64,000 bases of DNA from Triglochin maritima (Eukaryota > Streptophyta > Magnoliopsida > Alismatales > Juncaginaceae). The notes beneath the pieces were generated by a model. It worked only from the letters and a program-made list of their open reading frames with translations. It was not told the DNA's origin and did no database searches. Each line of letters begins with the position of its first letter. The stretch's first letter is position 1. Below, piece by piece: positions 20,842 through 33,000 of the stretch. The DNA lies in assembly GCA_963682175.1 (NCBI GenBank), contig OY821771.1:38212201-38276200 (forward strand). Reading direction: 5' to 3'. A program made the translations under genes and the position numbers.

Positions 20842-21705
20842 AATTATGTAGCATTGAATACATCGCATATTACATCTCAACTATCTGGAATTGAACCACT
20901 TAATAGAACAAATTTTCTTACTTGGAAGGAGCAAATAGAAATATGTCTAGGTGTTTTGGAACTCGATCATGCCTTCCGTATGGATGCTCCCACACCTCCT
21001 ACGACTACTAGTTCCAACGAACTAAAGGCATATTATGAAAAGTGGGAGCGTTCTAATTACATGTCACTAATGATTATGAAGAGTTCTATTACTCTTGCTA
21101 TCCGGGGAGCAATCCCTGAAAAAGATAGTGCTAACAAGATATTTAATGCAAGAGAATAGTTGGCTTATGTTGAAGAGCAGTTTAAGGGAACTTCTAAGGC
21201 TAATGCAAGTGCCCTTATAATGAAAATACTCACAACCAAATATAATGGGACTAGCGGTATACGTAAACATATCATGATGATGAGCGATATGGCCGTAAAA
21301 CTAAAAGGCATGGATATGACAATTTCTGAAGGTTTTCTTGTTCATTTTATTATGACTTCTCTGCCTGCGCATTTTTGTCCTTTCAAGATCAATTATAATA
21401 CATAAAAAGAGAAATGGAAAATGAGCGAATTAATTGCCATGTGTGTTGAAGAAGAAGAAATGCTCAAAACTGAAAAGCCTGACTTTGCAAACCTTGCCTT
21501 TAATGGTCCAAGAAAGAGAAGATTTAATGGTAATGGTAAAGGGAAAAAGAAAATGAAGGCAGTTGTTGCAAATGATAAAGCAAATGCATATGGTACAAAG
21601 TTTGCTTTTACTCCACAATGTCACTTTTGTAAGAAGCCTGGACATGTAAGGAATGAGTGTGATGACTTTAAAGCATGTGGCTCGCTAGGAAGGGTAATAA
21701 CTTTA
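20842..21705 (+). pseudogene. Ty1/copia Gag
   Basis: One frame with stops at 21157-21159 and 21403-21405. It has the copia Gag region ITSQLSGIEPLNRTNFLTWK, a helical middle, a basic stretch, and a CCHC zinc knuckle CHFCKKPGHVRNEC at about 21619-21660. Gag packages the element RNA. The stop codons make this copy inactive. The true start is unclear. Confidence 0.85.
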
Positions 21706-22881
21706 TGATTTTTGAATCCTTTTTAGTTGATGTTCATTCACATACATGGTGGGTTGACACTGATGTAATTGTGCACATTACGAACTCATTGTAGGAATTT
21801 CATTCTGTGACCAAACTCCCAAAAGGAGGAAGGAAACTTAAAGTTGCTAACGGGCAAACGACTGAAGTTGAGGTTGTTGGAACCATTCGTTTAGTTTTAA
21901 AGAATGATTCTGTCATCTATTTATATGATGTAGTTTATATTTCCTCTGTCGTTTGAAATTTAATTTATGTATGTAAACTTGACCTTTGTGGTTATTCATG
22001 TCAGCTTGGAAATGAGATGCTCAAACTTTGTTATAACTTATTTTGTTGGTTCTGGAATTTTAGAAGGTGACCTCTACAAACTGCATCTGAATTATTCATT
22101 GACTAAGTCTTTGTTGTCTATGAATGTGAATAGTCTCAATAGTCAACAAGTCGAATCAAATGAAATCGTGATAGTGGAGATTCATAAAAATTATGACACT
22201 ATCGTGTAGGTCATATTTCTCGAGACATAATGCAATGTCTCGTTAAAGATGAAATTCTTCTTACATTAGACTTTTCTGATTTTGATTATTGCATTGGATG
22301 TATTAAAGGAAAGTTTGTTAAAGGAACTAAGAGAGGGGGCTACTTGAAGTGGGGGACTATTGGAAATTATCCACACAAATATATGTGGACCTTTCCCTAC
22401 TTCGAGTCTTAACGGGCACAAATCATTTATTATGTTCATTGATTATTATTCTCGTTATGGTTATGTATACCATATTCATGAAAAATCTGAAGCACTAGAA
22501 AAACTCAAAAAATTTAAGGCAGAAGTTGAAAATCAATTGAACCTTAAAATTAAAATAGTAAGGTCAGATAGAGGAGGTGAGTATTACAGTAGACACACTG
22601 ACTCAGGACAAAATTCAGGTCATTATGCTTTGTTTCTTCAAAATAATGGTACATTCATAAGTTTTCAATGTTGGGGGATCCCCAACAAAATGGTGTAGCT
22701 AAGAGACGAAATCGTACACTTATGGATATGGTAAGAAGTATGATATGCAACACCGACTTACCTGATTATCTATGGATTGAAGCATTAAAGACAACCACAC
22801 ATATTCTAAATAGGGTTCCTAGTAAATCTGTCCCGAAAACACCTTATGAGTTGTGGACAGGTCGAAAACCCAAATTTCTCC
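21706..22881 (+). pseudogene. Ty1/copia protease and integrase N-terminal half
   Basis: The protease region is at about 21730-21960; the expected DTG/DSG active site reads DTDV, and stops and frameshifts follow. A pre-integrase zinc region (GHISRD...CIGCIKGK) lies at 22205-22315. The integrase core begins near 22360 with LEIIHTNICGPFP, the first Asp; the second Asp is in VRSDRGGEYY (about 22560), and [12 protein letters not shown] follows at about 22690 after a frameshift. The sequence stops being copia at 22882, right after WTGRKP, where a pyrimidine tract begins. Confidence 0.85.
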
Positions 22882-24594
22882 GTCTTCAATCTCCTTCCTT
22901 CCCTCTCTCTCTTTCTCCTCTACTTCAATACCTCTCCTTCTCTTTCCCCTTTTCCTTCTCCTTCTCTCTCTTGTCTCTCTCTCCCTCGCTTGCCTTCTCC
23001 TCTTGCTTCTCTTCCCTCTCTCTCCTTCTCCTTCCCATCTCCGCTCTTCTCCCTCTCTCCGTCTCCTTCCCTTCTCCATCTTCCTCTACTTCTCTCTCCA
23101 TGTCCATCTCTCTCTCCCCTCCTCTCTCACTCTATCGTACTCTCTCTCTCCCCTCCTTCTTCTCTCTCTTTCCTTCTCTCTCCTCCTCCTCTGTCTCTCC
23201 TCTCCTCGTCTCCTTCTCGCTCTCCTCCCCTCTCACTCCCATTATCCTTCTCTCTCTCTCTCCTTATCTACTCTCCCCTTCTCATTCTCTCTGTGTGACC
23301 TTATTCTTCTCTCATTGTCCTCTCTCTTGTTCTCCTTCTCCTTCTCCTCCTCCTCCTCTCTCCTTCTCCTCCCTCCTCCTCTCCCTCCCTCTCTTTCTCT
23401 CATCTCTCTCCTCCTGCTTCGCTTGTCCTTCTCTCTCCTCCTCCCTCTTCTTTTCCTCTCCGTCACCTTCACTCTCTCTCACTCCTCTCGTTCTCCTTCT
23501 CTCACCCCCTTCTCATTCTCTCTATTTCTCTCTCTCATTACCTTTTGTCTCTACTTCTCCCTCCCTCTTTCCTTCTCTCCTTTCCTTCCAGTCTCCTCTT
23601 CCTTCTCTCTCTCATTCTCCTTGTCTTTCTCCGTCTAGCTCACTTACCGACTCCCTTGCCCTCTCTCCTTCTCTTTGTCTCTCTCCTTTTCCTTCATTCA
23701 CAGTCTCCTTCTCTCTCCTCTCTCCACTTCTTGCTCTAATTCACTCTCTCCCCTTCTCCGTTTCACTACTTATCGCTCGCCTTCTCTATTGTTCTCTCTA
23801 CTTCTCCATCTCTCCTCCCTCTCTCGTTGCCCTTCTCACTCTCTCCCCCTCTGTCCACCACTTCTCTCTCTCCTTCTCCTTCTAGCTCTCTCCCTCCGTC
23901 TCTCCCTCTCTCTTTGTTTCCCCATTTCCTTCTCTCTCGTCCTACACTCTCCTTCTCTCTCTCCCCTCCTTCTCCTTGTTTTTCACTCTCTTGTTGCCCT
24001 GCGCTTTCTCCTTCTCACTCCTCTCTCTGATTCTCTCTTCCCTTCTATCTTCTATCTTCTCTCTCATTATCCTTCACTCTTTGTCTTCAATCTCCTTCCC
24101 TCTCTCTCCTTCTCCTCTACTTCAATACCTCTCCTTCTCTTTCCCCTTTTCCTTCTCCTTCTCTCTCTTGTCTCTCTCTCTCTCTCGCTTGCCTTCTCCT
24201 CTTGCTTCTCTTCCCTCTCTCTCGTTCTCATTCCCATCTCCGCTCTTCTCCCTCTCTCTGTCTCCTTCCCTCCTCCATCTCCCTCTACTTCTCTCTCCTT
24301 GTCCATCTCTCTCTCCCCTCCTCTCTCGTTATATTGTACTCTCTCGCTCTCCTCCTTCTTCTCTTTCTCTCCTTCTCTCTCCTCCTCCTCTGTCTCTCCT
24401 CTCCTCGTCTCCTTCTCGCTCTCCTCCCCTCTCACTCCCATTGTCCTTCTCTCTCTCCTTATCTACTCTCCCCTTCTCCTTCTCTCCGTGTGACCTTATT
24501 CTTCTCTCCTTGTCCTCTCTCTTGTCTCCTTCTCATCTCCTTCTCCTCCTCTCTCCTTCTTCTCCCTCCTCCTCTCCCTCATTCTCTTTCTCTC
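22882..24594 (+). repeat. 1.7-kb pyrimidine (C/T) tract inside the integrase region
   Basis: Almost purine-free on plus, made of CTCTCT, TTCTCC and similar runs with scattered islands. It separates WTGRKP (upstream) from LHVWDCHVEAQ (downstream), which are neighbours in related copia proteins. The block 22882 to about 23330 recurs at 24083 to about 24540 (landmarks GTCTTCAATCTCCTT and TGTGACCTTATTCTT in both), an internal duplication of about 1.2-kb period. The long Ser/Leu/Pro frames here are low-complexity artefacts. Confidence 0.9.
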
Positions 24595-25552
24595 AATACT
24601 TACATGTTTGGGATTGTCATGTTGAAGCTCAAATCTTCAATCCAAAAATTAAGAAACATGACCCTAAAACCATCATTAGTTGTTATGTCATCGGTTATCC
24701 AGATTGATCCAAAGGTTTTCGTTTTGATTGTCCAACTCATATCACTGAAATTGTTGAAATGAGACATGCAGTATTTTTAGAAAATGACAAGAATATTGGG
24801 AGTATTGAAATTAGATAAGTAAATCTCGAGGAAAATCAGACTTATGTTCCAATCCCGATCATTCGAGAGGTTTCAAGTTCTACACCTCTTTTGGATGTTG
24901 TAGACACAGCTGATCCACTACCTAATGAAGAACCTCACGCCAATGCAACTCCTGAACTTCCTGAACAACCCTTACGTAGGTCGCAGAGGGAGCGGAAATC
25001 TGCCATTAATGACTATATTGCATACCTAACTGAAGGATGCGATATTGGCAATGGAGAGGATCCTACCTCATTTAGTGAAGCCATTATGAGTGATAAATTA
25101 TCTCAATGGCTAGAAGCCATGGAAGAAGAGATGAAATATATGAAAATTAATAAGGTTTGGGACCTTGTTGATTTACCTATTGCAATTAAGCCACTAGGTT
25201 GTAAATGGGTCTATAAGACCAAGACAGACTTCAAAGGTAACATCGAAAGATTTGATGCCCGACTTGTCGCTAAAAGTTTTACACAAAGGGAAGGTATCCA
25301 ATTTGATAATATATTTTCTCCAGTCTCAAAGAAAGACTCACTTAGAATTTTTTAGCCTTAGTAGCTTATTATGATCTAGGGTTACATCAGATTGACGTAA
25401 AAACTGCATTCCTCATTGGTGACTTGCAAGAGGAAGTTTTTATGACACAACCAAAAGGTTTTGTCATAAAAGTCAAGGAACATATGGGATGTCGATTAAA
25501 GAAATCCATATATAGGTTAAAACAAGCATCTAGACGATGGTATCTTAAGTTT
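24595..25552 (+). pseudogene. Ty1/copia integrase C-terminus and reverse transcriptase start
   Basis: Resumes with LHVWDCHVEAQIFNP and continues through an acidic linker and RRSQRERKSAINDYI to the reverse transcriptase N-terminus (NKVWDLVDLP, GCKWVYKTK, ARLVAKSFTQREG). A frameshift near 25355 is followed by DVKTAFLIGD and RLKQASRRWYLKFD. It is cut at about 25553 by the inverted-repeat insertion. Confidence 0.85.
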
Positions 25553-27115
25553 GATTAAGTGTTTAATATCGGTGTCAATTTGGCTTAGATCCTCCTATAT
25601 GCCACACCACAAAACTGGGAAACAAGAGGGTTGATTTTGAGTTCGTATGATGTGTCGGGTTTCATGTGAAAATAGGACACATGTGGTGAATGAATAAAAT
25701 CAATATGTCATGAGAATTGACATAATTAGAATCATAATAAATTCATATGATGTATATATATTATCATGTGTAATAATTTAATATTACATATGATAATATA
25801 TTATATAAGATGTGAATTTGCTAAGAACCCCAATAGATCAAATTTTGTTGGAAATAAATCCAAAATTTGACAAAGGCAAAATCGGGGTCAAACACGGTGA
25901 ACCGTTCATGGTTCGGTCGACCGGGGTATTTTCGGATCGGTTCACCGATAGGGAACGGGTAAGCACAATTGGTTGACCGAAATTGTCTGGAGTGCCTGGA
26001 CAATCGGGTTCGGTTAACCGAGTGTGCACGGTCAACCGAGAAGTAGTATTTTCGGTAGACCGAATGTGACACAGTCATCCGATGACTATGTTCCAGGAGC
26101 GATTCTGGTGGGTCAACGGTAGACCGAGTAAAAGACGTGGTTCGTCCGAATTCTTCCAGGGAATTTTTCTCATATGGATTCGGTCGACCGTCTAGCTCAC
26201 GGTGCACCGAACACGTGTTATAACCGAACGGTTCGGTTGACCGAGTTATACTCGGTACACCGAACAAGAACGATTCTGCCTGAATTATTAAGAGATTAAT
26301 TAAATCATGGGTGGATTAATTCTAGATTTAATTAAAACATTTTTTGTGGGTGCTTATGTGGAAATTAGAGATTAATTTTAGGAGAGAATAAGCAAGAGAT
26401 CATGGCTAAAGAATAGCTCTTGATAAGGATGTTTTGGGAGACTATAAAATGACCCATACTCCAACTTGTTTAATACTAATGCAAAAATTCTTTCTCTCAG
26501 TAATCTCTCCCTAATCACCACGAAAATCTCTTAGTAAATTTAAGTTTTAGAGATAAGAATCTCAGGAGCTTAAAGAGGGGTTATTAGCTAGATTCTAAAC
26601 CTTGTTAGAGATTGATTGGCTAGCTCATTTCTCTCTAATCTTGTTTAGAGTTTGGTGAACACTCGGAGGCAATTCCGTGGACGATTCAACGGGCAACGCG
26701 ACTCTGGATCTTCAAAAAGCTTTTAGATGACCTTTAGGTATGATTCTACCTTTGTGGTTTATTTTAATAAATGTAGGGTTGCATGTTATTAGAATAAACA
26801 CAAAGTAATGTACATAGAAATTGTTGAAAATATGAAAACGATCTTGTATGTTGTATTAAAAAATTTAAAATATATACATACATAGGGACACGAAATCCTA
26901 CAATAATACATACACCTCATATGAATTTATTTATGATTCTAATTATGTCAATTCTCATGACATATTGATTTTATTGATTCACCACATGTACCCATTTTCA
27001 CATGAAACCGACACATCATATGAACTCAAAATCAAGCTTTTTGTTTCTCAGTTTTGTGGAGTGACCTATAGGAGGATCTAAGCCAAATTGGCAATGATAT
27101 TAAACACTTAATATC
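25553..27115. mobile_element. Insertion with long terminal inverted repeats, carrying CGGTnnACCG array B
   Basis: The outer about 190-230 bp are inverted repeats: ATTAAGTGTTTAATATC...CAATTTGGCT at 25556 onward mirrors the sequence ending near 27115, and TGACATAATTAGAATCAT mirrors a segment near 26930. Between them lie the palindrome array (25895-26262) and a promoter-like TATAAAAT (26453-26460). The middle may be an LTR (a TGTTGG start at 25846), but I could not place its other end. No coding region. It interrupts reverse transcriptase. Confidence 0.7.
25895..26262. repeat. CGGTnnACCG palindrome array B with variable centres
   Basis: About a dozen units whose arms CGGT/ACCG are kept while the central pair varies: CGGTGAACCG, CGGTTCACCG, CGGTTAACCG, CGGTCAACCG, CGGTAGACCG, CGGTGCACCG, CGGTACACCG and CGGTCGACCG. 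Most are followed by A. Confidence 0.9.
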
Positions 27116-27915
27116 TCAAACAATAAGCGGTATCTAGCTACACGTTATAGTTACCCAATTAGCATAGATGTATTGTTCCACTCGAACTAACCACGATCCA
27201 TTTAGTGATGCGAGTGAACCACTTGTGTCCGTCCCTTGCCTCATGATATTAAGAATATATACAAAGTAGAAATGTGTGACATTTGTATCATATTCATTTC
27301 TTGATCTCTTTAAGCTAATTATAACTATGTAACTTAACTCAAGCTACATTGTGCACATTATAATTTTACTTTATCAAGGGCCCCACTAATATCATTACTC
27401 AATTAAGAGGGACAATGATAATCTTTTGACTAGCTATTTTCTCCAGCACAAGTCATGTTCAACCAACTATTGCATTTATCATTATACTCTTTGATAGCTT
27501 TTGACAATAATCAAATCAAGCACTTCTTGAGTGAAAAGATATAAGTCTCATATCTTAGGATCCAAAACACAGTAAAACATTAATGACAAAAAATACAATT
27601 CCATAATGTTTTACTTGTTAGGTCTATTCAATATATAAAAGTAACCATTTTTCTATTTTATATACTCGTTTCGTCAAATATTTGTAGAGCTACAATAATC
27701 GATGACCAACACGACAATCTTATCTCGGTAATTAATGTTCCAAGTTAATTACCATGATTGTGAATAACTTTTGATTTATGTAAATCATTATCTTTTAGAG
27801 CTCTACGGTTAAGGACCAAACACCTCTTTCTCAACACCTCCAAAAGACGAATACAATAATTAAGGAACAAAATGTTTGCACATCCAATTCATAATAATTG
27901 ACATATAAAATTAAA
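27116..27915. other. AT-rich extra insertion in the copia reverse transcriptase region
   Basis: About 800 bp that is neither copia coding sequence nor part of the inverted-repeat element. No frame, terminal repeat or family was recognised. Confidence 0.45.
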
Positions 27916-28265
27916 ACTTTTAGAACACATTCCTTTTATCTTAAGGTTAGTGGGAGTAAGTTTATTATTCTCATCTTATATGTGGATGATATTTTGCTAG
28001 CCAGTAGTGATTTAGATATGTTATATGATATCAAACAATTTCTTTCAAACAAGTTTGAAATGAAGGATCTTGGTGAAGCTTATGTTATTGGTATCGAAAT
28101 TCATCGAGATCGGTCTCGTGGGATTTTAGGATGATTTCAAAAGGCATATATTGTGAAAATGCTTAAAAATATAACATGCAAAATTGCCCCCCAAGTGTAG
28201 CTCATGTTGTAAAGGGTGACAAATTTAGTAAATTACAATGTCCTAAAAATGAATTAGAACGTGCA
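27916..28265 (+). pseudogene. Ty1/copia reverse transcriptase, catalytic part
   Basis: Contains FYLKVSGSKFIILILYVDDILLAS with the YVDD catalytic motif (about 27980), then FEMKDLGEAYVIGIEIHRDRSRGILG, a stop at 28132, and a degraded stretch to PKNELERA. It is interrupted at 28265 by a solo LTR that duplicated GTGCA. Confidence 0.88.
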
Positions 28266-29339
28266 TCTTGAATGTTTTATTAATTAACCGTAAGTGCACG
28301 GTCGTCGGTGAAGACATGACAAGTACGGGTCGATTCGCAGGGAGCGTTGCCAACCTTCGAGTTAGCAAAATCAAGTGGGAAATAACAATGGCAGAAGAGA
28401 TTATAACGCTACTATTAAAAGACGGTTATGCTATAAACGCAAAAGAAACTAGATCACGATGCAAATGACAACTAGAAAAATTCAGCAAACTATGTGGAAC
28501 GAAATATGGATGAATCCCCTGAGGGGTGGAGTGTGTAGACATATGAAGTGAGAGAAGTAGTGAATGACACATGAAAGCATGTGTGTGTCTTCATGCATAG
28601 GAAATGTCTAAAGATTTGGCAAAACTTATTAATCCATTCACACAACATTTTAGCAATTACTACTTGATTATCACAAGATGAGTCTCAACATGAGAAGTGT
28701 CTAAAACTATGACAAGACTCATAAAAAATCAGGAACTCGTGTGAAGAACAAAGCTAAGCAAAGGAGGTTTCTGAATGTCATGGCAAAACACATCAAAACA
28801 AAGTTTCTTCAATCAATAAAGTAAGTAAACACTTATACAAACACACGACTAATATGTAGCATATTCAACAGGAAATTCAGCCAATAAACATGAGAAAACC
28901 AAGCATGGAAAGTGTCTAAATCTTATGGAAAACCCCATCAAAAATCCCTCAACATGTAGATGATGAAAACAAAGTCAATGAACATACAAACATTCAAGTC
29001 TACACAATCAAAATTCGTCAAACATCAAAACCTCAAAACCTCAAAACATAAATGTATATCATCTCCACCCTCAAAGGGGGATGAAACTACTCACTACTCA
29101 TTATGCTAATATTCATAATAAAAGAGAAAACATTCAAATTATTCTAAGATTAATAAAACACAATTAAGCTAATCATGCAAGAATTAAGAGAGACAACATG
29201 AAACTAACAAAGATTTATTTTATTCATGACTCACATGATAAGTAACATCTCTTCACTCGAGTTTCTTCTCCAAGGCTTTACTCCAAGTTGAGATAATGAC
29301 CACCAAGCAAGGAATAATTACAACGGAGGAAGAAGAGTT

Positions 29340-29391
29340 CTATTTATAGGCATGAAAAAAGGTAATCGATGACAATCTCCCAATGTGGGAC
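29340..29391 (-). promoter_or_regulatory. LTR promoter: USE-like element plus TATA
   Basis: On minus, GTCCCACATTG (29381-29391, one base off the USE) precedes TATAAATAG (29340-29348) with the same 32-nt gap as in the other LTR copies. Confidence 0.6.
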
Positions 29392-29467
29392 TAATGAAAC
29401 TTCTCGAAATGGACATAAACGATATAACAAACATTTGAGCCAAAGACAGTTGGATTTGAGTCATAGT

Positions 29468-29510
29468 GGACCGCTAATTGGCGGTCTGTGATTGTTGATC
29501 AGCGGTCACG
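29468..29510. repeat. Hairpin pair in the minus-strand solo LTR
   Basis: GACCGCTAATTGGCGGTC is an almost perfect palindrome, followed by a degenerate second unit (GATCAGCGGTC). This is the counterpart of 5988-6030. Confidence 0.7.
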
Positions 29511-29874
29511 TTTGGCCTGATTTGCCCCGGTTTTGGTTGCCTTCTTCATTGCTTCAATTCTTTACGTGGGATGCAGCTGGATCGGTTGTTTGAGTCTAGA
29601 CCCAAATCTAATTGCCAAAATACTTCTCATGATGATATAGAGTTTTTCGATTTGCTAATATGTCCTTTTGGCTTACATCTGGGTCATTCCCTCTTCCAAA
29701 TAGGTCCATAAGTCTCACCGATCATTCATTTTCTAGTGTTTTGTTCCTTTTTTGTCTCTTCTTCTCAAACATGTTTATTCTTAAAACTTAAACATAAAAC
29801 TTGTAACATAGCATTGCTTAGATTCAAAATAGAGGATATAATAAACGAATATATGCATGATATGATGTCAATCA

Positions 29875-30568
29875 GTGCACAAATGAAGCAAATTCCTTAT
29901 GCCTTAGTGGTTGGGAGTTTAATGTATGTTTAAGTTTGTACATGTCCTGATTTGGCATTTACGGTTGGTCTGCTTGGTCGATATCAAGTAGATCCAGGGA
30001 TGGATCACTGGAAAGCTTCCAAAAAGGTTTTACGCTATTTGCAAGTGACAAAAGAATATATGCTTACTTGCAGAAGGTCAGATAACATTGATGTTATTGG
30101 TTATTCTAATTCCGACTTTTCTGGATGCATTGACATTAAGAAATCCACATCGGGTTACATATATATGTTTGCATGGGGACCAATATCATGGAAGAGTGTC
30201 AAGCAGTCATTATGGGCATCTTCCACAATGCAAGCAGAATTTGTGACATGTTACGAGGTTACTGCTCAAGTTGTTCGGTTAAAGAATTTTATACTTGAGC
30301 TTGAAGTAGTTGATAGTATTTCGAGACCACTCATTTTATTTTGTGATAATGAAACTTTCGTTTTCTTCTCTAAAAACAACAAATCAAGTGGTGCATTCAA
30401 GTGGATTGACATCAAGTATCTTGTTGTTAGAGACAAAGTCGAAGATGATACTATTATCATACAACACATAAGAACATGAGCAATGCTAGCTGATTCACTA
30501 ATGAAGGCTCTACCACCCAGTCTCTTTAAAGAGCATGTTGTCGGCATGAGTTTGGTTAATGTAATATA
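29875..30568 (+). pseudogene. Ty1/copia RNase H
   Basis: Follows IPYALVVGSLMYV with GRYQVDPGMDHWKASKKVLRYL, then the RNase H domain: YSNSDFSGCIDIKKSTSGYI, ASSTMQAEFV, LFCDNETF, HIRT and ADSLMKALPPSLFKEHV. A stop at 29932 and another near 30478 break the frame. It ends about 330 bp before the 3' LTR. Confidence 0.88.
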
Positions 30569-30901
30569 ATTATGTTGTTGATGAAGAATTTATGCATTTT
30601 ATGATAAAACTTAAGTTATAGTTTGACTTTGATATATGTAAAGTTTGCTTATTATTTCTTGTGCACAATCTTATTGTTTAAGCAAACAAATTTATGAAAC
30701 TAATGACTTATGTTGACTGAATTTGGAAAGATGACCAAATACCATAATTGATGGGGTCAAATGACGACGTTAATTATTTGACTACATTGGTTAGGCTTGG
30801 TTAATTTTGTATATGTTCTAATGAAATTTATGTTGGCTAATTTTGTATGTGTTTTTGTAAATGGAATTAATGAAAATTGATGTTACGGTCAAATGGGATA
30901 A

Positions 30902-31509
30902 TGTTACAATTATGTGGCCTAAAATAATTTCATTAATTTAATTGAAGCACTTGTCCAATACATGGGTTAATGAGTAATTATGGATGGTGGTTATTTGATG
31001 GAGGAAACCACCATTGGAAACTCTATAAATAAGAGGATGGTCCCAAAGGTTGCCTAAGTATTATTTTCCACCATAATTACTCACAAACTATAGGGTCCTT
31101 TTGTTCCATCCTTTTGGCTTGAGGAAACCGTTGAAAGTCATTTTCTTAAGTTTTTGTTTCCGTTTCGTGTTCTTCAAGATGTTTTTGACATCTAATTGTA
31201 AGTTTTTTTGTGTGTTATTTTATACAGAATTTAGTAATAGATTTTGATTGGTTATTATGTTCTTGACGTTAGAACACACTTGTGAATAGCATTCAGAAAA
31301 TCAAGGATCATTTCCTTTGGATAGTTGGGGCTAGTTCCTTTAAAGGGGACTTAGCGGTAGCCTAGGAACGGACCAAATAACCAATCTCCATAATTTGAAT
31401 TGTATCATCGCGAGATGGTTCATGTACACCTTTAATTTAATTGGGTATGTTGCTCAAGCCTTCAACCAAATTTCAATCTTTGGGCCCAATCAAGCTAGTA
31501 TTTCCAACA
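30902..31509 (+). repeat. 3' LTR of the copia element
   Basis: Starts TGTTACAATTATG after a purine-rich AAATGGGATAA and matches the 5' remnant at 17478. TATAAATA is at 31024-31031. The end at 31509 (CCAACA) is a guess from the TG...CA rule; no target duplication was found. Confidence 0.65.
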
Positions 31510-33000
31510 TCAAACACAAAATCTTTTTTTCTATGTGCTTACTCTTTATCTAATTGTCATGCATGTTTTCCTTTATCAGTTACTACTTTTGTTCATAAAT
31601 GATATGTTAGTTAGCTGCCTAGTTTATTCCCACCAAATATTAGAAACCGAAAGTAAGCATGTAAATGAAATTGCATACCTCAAGAAGAAATTATTTAACG
31701 TAGTTCAGCAAAATATTTTACTTTAATATTCGAGGCCATAAACACGAGGGGGAAATTCACTACTGAAGAAAAAAATTAAAACAGAAACTTCTTTCAATCT
31801 CAAGATATGAATATCAGTTATCTTCTCAACTACCTCACAAACCTATCCCCCATGCTAGGTTGCCATAATGTTTCTGCTTCAAACTTTCTTAGGAAACATC
31901 GCACGGTTGTATTGTAAGTATGTACCAAAGAACCCTAATCGCTACCCGCTAATACAATTATACGACTCACATTAATTCCATCTGGAAAACTCTTTCGATC
32001 TTGAGGTGCCACTTTCAACTAGACCAGGTTCATGTCAGATTTTAGAATCAAAGCCAACTGTATGCTTGATTTCTTAACAATTTTTGTGTCAACTTCTCAA
32101 GAATGCCAATACAACTTTAGTATTTATATGTATACCAATATTAGAAGAATAATACTTGATCGAAAAAACGAGAAATAAGCACGACTGTTGAAAATGAATA
32201 TCAAAATCGACAGGCAACTCTACTATTTAAGAAAATGATGTCGAAATTGATAATATGCGTCTCTCTTTGCATATGCGTACGTGTAAAAGTGCAACAAAAA
32301 CAAACATATATGTGCAATAAATTTCATATGAAAAAGAAGGAAAGCCTCATTCTATTTGATCTACATCTTGAAGCTAAATAAAAAGGATAAAATAACAACA
32401 GTACAAGAAGAAGTCTATTGGGTGCATGTACGAGTCTCAAAGCAATTTTTTTACTTACTAATCCACTGCTTGGAGTAAAGCTTGATCATTGGCATCGATA
32501 ATAGATCCCACAAACAAACAAAGGGGCTTGTGATTTGTCACATATAAATGGCAACTTCTCTTTTATCACATGGGGAAACAGTAGAATTATATCAACAGAA
32601 TCACCCTACCGTATCTCCTCTCTGATCTTATTCTCTCCTCTCCTCTACAAAATCAGACGTCTCACCGCTCTACCAACCCCATTAATTTCAATTCTTAATA
32701 CAATTAATTATCCATGCAAAGAAACATTGAGGTGTTAATCAAATATTTTATAAAACAACAACTAACAAAAAATATTATAAAACAACTAAAAAATGACCCA
32801 AAAAAATACATATCATGTACTAATAATCTATTACAAGTATCATGTCTAACTATTAGACTACAGACTACAAGCGAATTGTTTACGACAAGCATCCCTTATC
32901 TAGTCTCTCTCTTTATCCCCTCCTCCTTAGGTCCTTCTCTCAATTTGCTCTTCCCCCCTCTTATCCTCTCCTCAACTGGATCACCAACTTCCACCACTTT
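31510..33000. other. Intergenic region upstream of the ALOG gene
   Basis: AT-rich with no recognisable gene or element. It should include distal promoter sequence of the ALOG gene. Short pyrimidine runs lie near 32620-32640 and 32890-32960. Confidence 0.5.

Larger units (their letters stand above)
28266..29874 (-). mobile_element. Gypsy-type solo LTR (minus), TSD GTGCA
   Basis: Same family as 4415-13159 and 5623-12978. It has the AACCGTAAGTGCACGG block at 28287, the promoter at 29340-29391, the hairpin pair at 29468-29510 and the terminal ...TGTCAATCA at 29874. GTGCA occurs at 28261-28265 and 29875-29879, and joining across it restores the copia coding context (ELER...QMKQIPYA), so the borders are firm. 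The first base pair of the terminus is changed from TG to TC. Length 1609 bp. Confidence 0.9.
17478..31509 (+). mobile_element. Decayed Ty1/copia retrotransposon, heavily nested
   Basis: Gag, protease, integrase, reverse transcriptase and RNase H remains appear in Ty1/copia order on plus between 20842 and 30568. A 3' LTR starts at 30902 (TGTTACAATTATG) and a truncated 5' LTR starts at 17478 (TGTTAGAATTATG). Insertions into it are MULE copy 2, a pyrimidine tract in integrase, an inverted-repeat block in reverse transcriptase and a solo LTR before RNase H. Stops and frameshifts are frequent. No target duplication could be confirmed. Confidence 0.85.

Noticed and set aside
22819..24762. Long Ser/Leu/Pro-rich (plus) and Arg/Glu-rich (minus) open frames
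   Set aside because: They are translations of the pyrimidine tract in all frames; no domain, and they interrupt the copia integrase frame.
25821..26267. 148-codon minus-strand frame rich in RST/DRF
   Set aside because: Translation of palindrome array B; the periodic residues follow from the DNA motif.
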